Below, piece after piece: positions 1-4,307 of a stretch of 5,339 nt of DNA; positions within the stretch are counted from its first letter, which is position 1, and the number at the start of each line of letters is the position of its first letter. The stretch is from SIG588 sp045654545 (GTDB lineage Bacteria; Bacillota; Clostridia; Oscillospirales; Acutalibacteraceae): the NCBI GenBank assembly GCA_045654545.1, contig JAZONO010000161.1, forward strand, positions 1 to 5,339, given 5' to 3'. The notes under the pieces are model-generated. The model did no database searches. It saw nothing but the letters and a program-made list of their open reading frames with translations, and was not told the DNA's origin. Made by a program: the position numbers and the translations under genes.

Positions 1-7
1 CCCATTT

Positions 8-38
8 GAATGAGGATGCCGCTTTGGTATCCTCATTC
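8..38. other. 13-bp stem-loop upstream of tRNA-Gln
   Basis: Positions 8-20 pair with 26-38 over 13 bp (one G-T), closing a 5-nt loop. It could end a transcript entering from the left, but no T-run follows directly on either strand; the nearest T-run on the plus strand is about 14 nt away (53-57). It could also be a processing or spacer hairpin in a tRNA transcript. The fold is visible in the sequence; the role is unknown. Confidence 0.35.
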
Positions 39-73
39 CACAAAAATCCCCTTTTTCAAAAGTTCATATATAC

Positions 74-147
74 TGGGGTGTAGTCTAGCGGTAGGACACG
101 TGACTTTGACTCACGCCGTGGTGGTTCGACTCCACCCATCCCAGCCA
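74..147 (+). tRNA. tRNA-Gln (anticodon UUG) with encoded CCA
   Basis: The full cloverleaf can be drawn by eye. The acceptor stem 74-80/137-143 has 7 bp with one G-T. The D arm is 83-97. The anticodon stem 99-103/111-115 has 5 perfect pairs around the loop CTTTGAC, giving anticodon TTG at 106-108, which reads CAA glutamine codons. The T arm 120-124/132-136 closes the loop TTCGACT. The discriminator is G144 and the CCA end (145-147) is encoded in the DNA. A strong terminator starts at 148. No convincing promoter lies directly upstream, so transcription probably begins left of the window, perhaps with other tRNAs. It decodes Gln codons in cytoplasmic translation. Confidence 0.96.
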
Positions 148-187
148 ACACAAGAGCATCGCCTTTTGGCGGTGCTCTTGTGTTTTG
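148..187 (+). terminator. Intrinsic terminator of tRNA-Gln
   Basis: Positions 148-163 pair with 168-183 in a 16-bp stem (one T-G), with a TTTT loop. The downstream strand is T-rich (TGTTTTGTCTT). It begins at the first base after the CCA end, so it ends the tRNA transcript and leaves a trailer for 3' processing. Confidence 0.85.
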
Positions 188-190
188 TCT

Positions 191-344
191 TGGGATGGGT
201 GGTTGAGAAGCCCACTGCAAATTTCCCGTTTTCGCACCTTCTCAATAGATTGTTTCCACTTGATACGGTAAACTGTTTTTTGTTTTTTCTTCGTATTGGG
301 TGTGCGAAACGTCGGTCGTTTAGACCGACGAGGGAAATTGCGAT
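191..344. other. Non-coding spacer with two notable inverted repeats
   Basis: No convincing gene is present. Positions 191-202 (TGGGATGGGTGG) are an exact reverse complement of tRNA bases 132-143, so the tRNA 3' end and this segment form a 12-bp inverted repeat around the terminator. Positions 310-317 and 323-330 form a perfect 8-bp hairpin (CGTCGGTC/GACCGACG, loop GTTTA). A T-rich stretch at 271-290 separates the two. Long reading frames crossing this region also run through the tRNA and the tandem repeat and are not credible as proteins. Confidence 0.6.
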
Positions 345-690
345 GGACTTCGGCGAAGCCGAACGTCCGATGGTTACGACTCCACGGACGGGCGAGGACG
401 CCCGTCCCTACAAAGGATTTTGCTCTCGCCGTAACTTTTTCGGTTTCACCGAAGGTGAAATGGCATCCGTTCAGGATGCCAAGAAAAACGTTACACGGAC
501 TTCGCCGCAGGCGGCCGTCCTGTGGTTCACGACTCCACGGACGGGCGAGGACGCCCGTCCCTACAAGGAATTTGCTCTCACCGTAACTTTTTCGGTTTCG
601 CCGAAGGTGAAATGGCATCCGTTCAGGATGCCAAGAAAAACGTTACACGGGCTTCGCCGCAGGCGACCGTCCTGTGGTTCACGACTCCAC
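345..690. repeat. Tandem structured repeat, unit about 153 bp
   Basis: There are two near-identical full units, 378-530 and 531-682 (periods 153 and 152). They are preceded by a diverged partial unit (345-377) and followed by the first 8 bases of another (683-690). Each unit carries ordered inverted repeats. In unit 1: a 9-bp hairpin 386-407; an 11-bp stem 431-441/483-494 with one bulged base, enclosing hairpins 444-460 (TTTCACC/GGTGAAA) and 462-480 (GGCATCC/GGATGCC); and a hairpin 497-520 with GGAC/GTCC ends. The partial unit keeps a version of the last hairpin (345-368). Such GC-rich hairpin repeats are common between genes in gut Clostridia. No transposase or CRISPR-like spacer pattern is seen. 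Confidence 0.85.
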
Positions 691-696
691 GTATAG

Positions 697-737
697 CAAA
701 AGCCCCACATTTGTCACAGACAAACGTGGGTCTTTTG
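697..737 (-). terminator. Symmetrical terminator after the sulfatase
   Basis: Positions 704-715 pair with 719-730 in a 12-bp stem with a 3-nt loop. Flanking bases 697-702 (CAAAAG) and 732-737 (CTTTTG) extend the symmetry. The minus strand reads a GC-rich stem then GCTTTTGC, 5 bases beyond the sulfatase stop codon. The symmetry means it could also work on the plus strand. The T-run is only four bases, so termination may be incomplete. Confidence 0.75.
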
Positions 738-741
738 AAAT

Positions 742-2298
742 TTAATCGAAGTCGTTATACTCCCAGGGCAAGCCGAGTTTTTTCAGTCGTTCTTTGCTTA
801 ACTTTCCAATAGGATTAACAACATCAAAGTTTTCAAGGAATTTGGGATCTTTCTTTGCAAGTTCTTCCTGCACACTGGGAACCAGATCCTTCGCTTCAAT
901 TCGAACACCCTTGGATACCGCCAAAAAGTCAATGATATGTTTCAGGAATCGGCGCTCTATTTCGGCATACTCCGGCTTTCCGGCAAGGTTTGTCATCTCG
1001 GTCGGATCGTTGATCCGATCATACAGAAATGCTTCACCCGAAAACAGATAATACATATAGGTATACTGCTTATCTACGACCGTTTTCGAGGTATCACCGA
1101 ATTCACTCATGTTTACCTCGCGCACGGGCACGGTGCCGTTCGCCAATCCAATCATCGATCTGGACACGCCAAACCGCTTGTTGTCGCCTGCAACATCCAG
1201 AATGGTGGCACCAATGTCCAGATTGCCGCAAAGCGCATCGCAACGTGTCCCCTTTTCCAAGCGAGGGTCGTTTGAAACGATCATCGGAATGAACAACTGT
1301 GCCTTGTACGGGAAGGGACCCTTGGACATAACGTTGTAGTCATTCTCCACACTTCCGTGGTCAGAGGAAAAGATGATGGTCGTGTTCTCATACACACCGT
1401 TATCTTTCAGCGACTGTACAATACGGCCGACAAGGTTGTCTACCTCCACGATCATCTCGCAATAGGCGCGGCGTTGCGCCATGCGGAATTCCGTGGCAGA
1501 TGCGGGATCCACCACCTCCTCATAGGTGTTGAGGTAGCCTCTGCGCGCTTTCTCAACATCGCTCACATCGTCACGCGTGGAATTGAACACAGGCGGAATC
1601 TTATCCATATCCACGGTGCCTTCCACCTCTTTCGGCGGATAATGCGGCATATGGGGCGAGACGTATCCACAGTACAGGAAGAAGGGGGCGCCTTCGTTTT
1701 CCGGCGCGACACCGTTCGGGGCTTTACCCGTCGAAACGTAAGAGTCAATAAACTCCGTCGCTTGATCGGTGATAAAACGGTCATAAAACTCCTCTTCGGC
1801 ATACTTGAATTGGAAGCCATACGGACCGCATCCCCAACGTCCCAGATTTTGGGTGTCCGGATCGTCGGGATGTTTGCTTTTCAAGAAATCCTTATAGGGT
1901 GTCGGCTCTCCGGTATATAAATCGAAGTGGTTAAAATAGTGGAAGCCAAAATTCTTGTCGTCCTCCGAAAGCGGCTCAAATACGCCGACGGCGGCCGTCA
2001 TATAGCCATTCTCAACCAGCCGTTCTGGATAGGTTTCCACGCCCGGGCCGATAAACAGATCATTGGTCCATGCATCGTGTTTTGAAACAAACTCACCTGT
2101 CAGAATTGAACTGCGCGCAGGGCCGCATACCGTTGCCGCCGTGATCGCTTGATCGTACGTCACGCCGTTTGCCGCCAGCGCATCAATGTTCGGCGTGGGT
2201 ATAAAATCCGCACCGTATGCGTGCAGAAAATCCTTGCGCAACTGGTCGCAAAGGATCACTACCACATTACGTCTTGAATTGTTGTTTGCCATTGTCAT
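742..2298 (-). CDS. Formylglycine-dependent S1 sulfatase-superfamily hydrolase
   Basis: 518 residues, usual length for this family, with no signal peptide or membrane segment, so probably cytoplasmic. It should hydrolyse a sulfate ester or related ester; the substrate cannot be read from sequence. The alkaline-phosphatase-superfamily fold is shown by metal ligand D18 (ILCDQ), the cysteine-type sulfatase signature C58-G-P-A-R62 where Cys58 would become formylglycine, H216 (SPHMP), D313-H314 (SSDHG) and K326. Oddly, the usual GKxH after the GYxT segment reads G105-V-F-E108, so two common active-site residues are missing; phosphonate monoester hydrolases also differ there. It is second in an operon behind its likely maturase, with ATGA overlap at 2295-2298. 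The second Met (codon 2290-2292) lies 8 nt from the Shine-Dalgarno and is an equally good start. Confidence 0.92.
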   Translation of the reverse strand: MTMANNNSRRNVVVILCDQLRKDFLHAYGADFIPTPNIDALAANGVTYDQAITAATVCGPARSSILTGEFVSKHDAWTNDLFIGPGVETYPERLVENGYMTAAVGVFEPLSEDDKNFGFHYFNHFDLYTGEPTPYKDFLKSKHPDDPDTQNLGRWGCGPYGFQFKYAEEEFYDRFITDQATEFIDSYVSTGKAPNGVAPENEGAPFFLYCGYVSPHMPHYPPKEVEGTVDMDKIPPVFNSTRDDVSDVEKARRGYLNTYEEVVDPASATEFRMAQRRAYCEMIVEVDNLVGRIVQSLKDNGVYENTTIIFSSDHGSVENDYNVMSKGPFPYKAQLFIPMIVSNDPRLEKGTRCDALCGNLDIGATILDVAGDNKRFGVSRSMIGLANGTVPVREVNMSEFGDTSKTVVDKQYTYMYYLFSGEAFLYDRINDPTEMTNLAGKPEYAEIERRFLKHIIDFLAVSKGVRIEAKDLVPSVQEELAKKDPKFLENFDVVNPIGKLSKERLKKLGLPWEYNDFD

Positions 2299-3419
2299 CG
2301 TCCCCTTTTTTTGTTATATATTATTTCATTTGCAATTTTATTGAATGTCGCTCCGCAAGTATTAAGCAAATCGAAATAGCCGCAATACTTGTCGGTGCCT
2401 GCACAACATATTTCCTTTTGCATTCGTTTGCAGTTTCCGCCGCAAAAAGCACGATACGGGCACCCGTTGCAAAGGTTCGGTTGGTTGTGCGGTCGGTTTA
2501 CAAAGTCGCCCACACACGACTCATTCAACAATTCCGCAAGACTACGTTCCTTTATGTTTCCGATCTTGTACTCATCAAGACAATAAAAATCACACGGATA
2601 CACGCTTCCGTCCGCCTCAATAACCAACTGCGGTTGGCATGTCCCGTTCATTCCGCACGAGGTCGGTCTGCCGAGCACCATAAGGTTTAGTATGTCATCG
2701 AACAATTTTATGCTTATAAATTTTCCCTTTGTGTAGGCATCATACCAAAACCTAAACATCTGAATATAAAAGGACGCAAATCGTTTCGGCGATAGAGAAT
2801 ACGGCGAAGGCTCTTGCTCGTCCAACTCACCAAGGCAGGGGGTGAATTGCACATATTGTATCCCTAACTGCACAAGCCGGTTCCAAACCTGTTGCGGATG
2901 TCTGGCGATCGTGTTTGTCAGGGTGCACAGAACATTATATTCCACCTTATACCGATCAAAAAGGTGAATCGAATCCAAAATACGCTTGTATGTACCGTTT
3001 CCGTCTGCATCTTTTCGTACTTCGTCGTGACAGTCGGGAAGGATATCGAACGACACCCCAACCAAAAAAGCGTTTTCGTTTAGGAATGTACACCATTCCT
3101 CGTCAATCAACATCCCATTCGTCTGTAATGCATACGAGACACGGATATCCTTTTTCCACTTCTTCACGTTGCTTACAAAATCTCTGAAAAAGGGCAATCC
3201 CACAAGTGTTGGCTCTCCGCCTTGAAAGGTAAATTGTACATGGTCACCATTGTCCAAATATGTTTCGACACGGTTTAGTATTGCATCTCTTGTTTCAGGC
3301 GACATAATACCACAGGATATAATCTCTCTTCTGCTGGATACGTCCGCGTAAAAGCAGTACTTGCATCGCATATTGCAAAGCGACGATGCCGGTTTCATCA
3401 TGACATTTAAACTCTTCAT
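2295..3419 (-). CDS. Anaerobic sulfatase-maturating enzyme (radical SAM, SPASM)
   Basis: 374 residues, matching the known clostridial anSME in length and, from memory, in layout. It oxidises the sulfatase active-site Cys (or Ser) to formylglycine with S-adenosylmethionine under anaerobic conditions in the cytoplasm. The radical SAM cluster motif is C15-x3-C19-x2-C22, followed by GGEP at 67-70 and LQTNG at 98-102. The C-terminal SPASM region has C255, C261, C276, C317, C320, C326, C330 and C346, enough for two auxiliary 4Fe-4S clusters. D277 in YPCDFY matches the catalytic base of the Clostridium perfringens enzyme. The start fits the family N-terminus (KPASSxCN at 9-16) and has AGGTGG just upstream. 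It is first in an operon with the sulfatase, its probable substrate. Related SPASM enzymes modify peptides, but the match and partner make that unlikely. Confidence 0.95.
   Translation of the reverse strand: MKSLNVMMKPASSLCNMRCKYCFYADVSSRREIISCGIMSPETRDAILNRVETYLDNGDHVQFTFQGGEPTLVGLPFFRDFVSNVKKWKKDIRVSYALQTNGMLIDEEWCTFLNENAFLVGVSFDILPDCHDEVRKDADGNGTYKRILDSIHLFDRYKVEYNVLCTLTNTIARHPQQVWNRLVQLGIQYVQFTPCLGELDEQEPSPYSLSPKRFASFYIQMFRFWYDAYTKGKFISIKLFDDILNLMVLGRPTSCGMNGTCQPQLVIEADGSVYPCDFYCLDEYKIGNIKERSLAELLNESCVGDFVNRPHNQPNLCNGCPYRAFCGGNCKRMQKEICCAGTDKYCGYFDLLNTCGATFNKIANEIIYNKKRGR
2301..2306 (-). promoter_or_regulatory. Shine-Dalgarno for the sulfatase, inside the maturase gene
   Basis: The minus strand reads AGGGGA within the last Arg-Gly codons of the maturase. 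It is only 2 nt from the ATG at 2298 but 8 nt from the in-frame ATG at 2292. The spacing favours the second ATG, which would shorten the protein by two residues (MANNN). The ATGA overlap favours the first by translational coupling. The protein is functionally the same either way. Confidence 0.6.
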
Positions 3420-3422
3420 AAT

Positions 3423-3428
3423 CCACCT
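3423..3428 (-). promoter_or_regulatory. Shine-Dalgarno for the maturase
   Basis: The minus strand reads AGGTGG, 3 nt before the ATG at 3419. The spacing is short but the match is good. The motif GATATAGG that includes it occurs again 28 bases upstream (plus-strand CCTATATC at 3426-3433 and 3454-3461), so there is a second, decoy-like copy in the leader. Confidence 0.6.
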
Positions 3429-3464
3429 ATATCATTATCGGATAGCGTATGCCCCTATATCCTC

Positions 3465-3500
3465 TGTGCCGCCTCAAAACCGTTTTGGAACAACGGCACA
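3465..3500 (-). promoter_or_regulatory. Nested hairpin in the maturase leader
   Basis: TGTGCCG (3465-3471) pairs with CGGCACA (3494-3500). Inside it CAAAA (3475-3479) pairs with TTTTG (3483-3487) around a CCG loop. The fold lies in the transcribed leader between the promoter and the maturase start. No T-run follows on the minus strand, so it is not a classic terminator. It could be an RNA control element or a stability hairpin. Confidence 0.4.
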
Positions 3501-3551
3501 CAATCTTATACACATGGACTGCAAGGTCTCTCTCCTCGCGCATATTTTCAA
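3474..3551 (-). CDS. Possible Cys-rich leader peptide (speculative)
   Basis: A TTG start at 3551 lies 5 nt after AGGA on the minus strand and opens a 25-codon frame ending in TGA at 3474-3476. The peptide would start MKICARRETL and contain cysteines at codons 4, 14 and 18. The Cys18 codon is exactly the first three bases of the leader hairpin (3498-3500), the geometry expected if a ribosome pausing on Cys codons altered folding. An alternative ATG frame (3427-3543, 38 codons) ends on the maturase Shine-Dalgarno but has no well-spaced ribosome site. Frames this short arise easily by chance; no homolog is recognised. Confidence 0.2.
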   Translation of the reverse strand: MKICARRETLQSMCIRLCAVVPKRF

Positions 3552-3580
3552 TTATTTCCTTTTGTTATATGTTCGGGGGT

Positions 3581-3609
3581 ATTATAACAAAATGCGTTAC
3601 GGTTTTCAA
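3581..3609 (-). promoter_or_regulatory. Sigma-A promoter of the maturase-sulfatase operon
   Basis: The minus strand carries TTGAAA (3604-3609), 17 bases, then a perfect TATAAT (3581-3586). Transcription should begin near 3574, giving a leader of about 155 nt before the maturase ATG. That leader is long enough for post-transcriptional control. The preceding gene has its own terminator, so this is an independent unit. Confidence 0.85.
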
Positions 3610-3684
3610 GGGCTTTCAAGAAAATAGCAAAAATAATTTGTGTCCGTGTTCAACTTATCTTTTTCACCATAAAACTGAATTTGT

Positions 3685-3726
3685 AAAAAAGTACGGAAGA
3701 CAACTTCTTTACGAAGTGTCTTCCGT
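3685..3726 (-). terminator. Intrinsic terminator of the DUF1874-like gene
   Basis: ACGGAAGAC (3693-3701) pairs with 3718-3726, then after a bulged A the stem continues 3703-3707 with 3713-3717. That is 14 bp in all with a 5-nt loop. The minus strand continues AC then TTTTTT (3685-3690). It begins 17 bases past the stop codon and separates this gene from the maturase operon. The plus strand also has T-runs after the stem (3733-3744). Confidence 0.9.
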
Positions 3727-3742
3727 GGACCGTTTTGCTTTT

Positions 3743-4123
3743 TTACTTCACGCGGGAGAGGAACTGGCAATACACATACACGTTTTGAATCTTTTTCGCC
3801 TCTACCCCATCATCCGCCTGAATGATCGGTTGTGTTTCCGAAGGAGTGACATACAACTTGAACACCAGTGCATCCTGCCCCGGACGCATATTGCGGATGC
3901 GTTTGTAGGTGAACTCACGCTTGGCGACACCGAGATAATCAAAGATGATCGTCTCAATATCCAAATTGCTGAAGCATTGCAGAACGTCTTTGGTATCATA
4001 CACCTCTAACATGTGCTTTGCCTCTTCAAAAGGAATGTTGTGACACCGAAACTCCCCTTCGTTCAGCACGCTCATCATACTGCTGTTATCGAGCAACAAC
4101 AACGGCAACGATCCATCCATCAT
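3743..4123 (-). CDS. Small protein resembling STIV B116 / DUF1874 family
   Basis: 126 residues from the ATG at 4123, chosen because AGGAGG sits 5 nt upstream; a longer frame from 4174 would start upstream of the likely transcription start. No signal peptide or membrane segment. The family pattern is visible: a hydrophobic start (LPLLLLDNS, 6-14), GEF then I-x2-EEAK (23-36), a helix ending DYLGV (62-66), KRI (74-76), PGQDALVFKL (81-90) and a C-terminal FLSRVK. Members include archaeal virus B116, B. subtilis ICEBs1 YddF and the AcrIII-1/Crn2 ring nucleases that degrade cyclic tetra-adenylate. The GHExTA segment with the catalytic His aligns to SNLDIET, placing Asn53 where His would be. Cyclic-nucleotide cleavage is therefore doubtful; binding or DNA contact remains possible. 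The assignment is by eye. It stands alone between its own promoter and terminator. Confidence 0.6.
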   Translation of the reverse strand: MMDGSLPLLLLDNSSMMSVLNEGEFRCHNIPFEEAKHMLEVYDTKDVLQCFSNLDIETIIFDYLGVAKREFTYKRIRNMRPGQDALVFKLYVTPSETQPIIQADDGVEAKKIQNVYVYCQFLSRVK

Positions 4124-4128
4124 GCAAG

Positions 4129-4134
4129 CCTCCT
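4129..4134 (-). promoter_or_regulatory. Shine-Dalgarno fixing the start at 4123
   Basis: The minus strand reads a perfect AGGAGG, 5 nt before the ATG at 4121-4123. The next codon is also ATG. This ideal site and the promoter just upstream rule against the longer frame starting at 4174. Confidence 0.9.
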
Positions 4135-4153
4135 TATTTGTTTTGTTGTTACC

Positions 4154-4182
4154 ATTGTACACGACAATTTGCAAGTTGTCAA
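4154..4182 (-). promoter_or_regulatory. Sigma-A promoter of the DUF1874-like gene
   Basis: The minus strand has a consensus TTGACA (4177-4182), a 17-base spacer and TACAAT (4154-4159). Transcription should begin near 4147, about 24 nt before the start codon. The -35 box overlaps an 18-bp palindrome, so repression by a dimeric regulator is plausible. Confidence 0.85.
4163..4180. promoter_or_regulatory. 18-bp palindrome, candidate operator
   Basis: GACAATTTGCAAGTTGTC matches its reverse complement at 8 of 9 pair positions. It covers part of the -35 box and most of the spacer of the minus-strand promoter, where a bound dimer would block RNA polymerase. Its centre TTGCAA also occurs twice in the divergent promoter at 4254-4267. 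No regulator gene of recognised type lies in the window. Confidence 0.5.
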
Positions 4183-4253
4183 TACATTTCTTTCGTATTT
4201 TTGTAATTTTATGATATTTTTGACGTTTTTTGTTGTAAAATGAAATTTATTGT

Positions 4254-4283
4254 TTGCAATCTTGCAATTTTACAGGGTATACT
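4254..4283 (+). promoter_or_regulatory. Probable promoter of the choloylglycine hydrolase gene
   Basis: TATACT (4278-4283) is a good -10 box. The best -35 is TTGCAA (4254-4259), 18 bases upstream and only a partial match to consensus, which suggests a weak or activated promoter. A second TTGCAA (4262-4267) sits 8 bp downstream, so TTGCAA-TC-TTGCAA forms a 14-bp symmetrical site over the -35 and spacer. Predicted start near 4290 leaves a leader of only about 18 nt. The AT-rich stretch 4184-4250 upstream might act as an UP-like element. Confidence 0.6.
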
Positions 4284-4290
4284 ATGTGAG

Positions 4291-4299
4291 AAGGAGAGG
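4291..4299 (+). promoter_or_regulatory. Shine-Dalgarno for the choloylglycine hydrolase
   Basis: AAGGAGAGG gives overlapping AAGGAG and GAGAGG matches, the latter 8 nt before the ATG at 4308. The protein must begin Met-Cys for catalysis, so this start is the only sensible one. Confidence 0.75.
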
Positions 4300-4307
4300 A
4301 TGCCTAT

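Noticed and set aside
67..74. TATACT box directly before the tRNA as a promoter
   Set aside because: The box overlaps the first base of the mature tRNA, so transcription would begin inside the tRNA. It cannot be its promoter.
85..618. A 177-codon minus-strand open frame with internal peptide repeats
   Set aside because: It is antisense to the tRNA (the WVESNHH-type peptide is a known artefact of antisense tRNA frames), and its repeated peptides come from the hairpin-rich DNA repeat.
345..690. CRISPR array
   Set aside because: The two units are nearly identical throughout with no unique spacers, and the unit of about 153 bp is far too long.
10..696. A 228-codon plus-strand open frame covering the tRNA and repeats
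   Set aside because: It runs through a clear tRNA gene, its terminator and the tandem repeat, repeats its own peptide because of the repeat, and has no good ribosome site.
3427..3543. A 38-residue peptide upstream of the maturase as a radical-SAM-modified peptide precursor
   Set aside because: The maturase matches sulfatase-maturating enzymes closely, its sulfatase partner is adjacent, and the ATG lacks a properly spaced ribosome site.
4124..4174. N-terminal extension of the DUF1874-like protein to position 4174
   Set aside because: The extension overlaps the promoter -10 box and would begin upstream of the predicted transcript start; a perfect AGGAGG marks the ATG at 4123.
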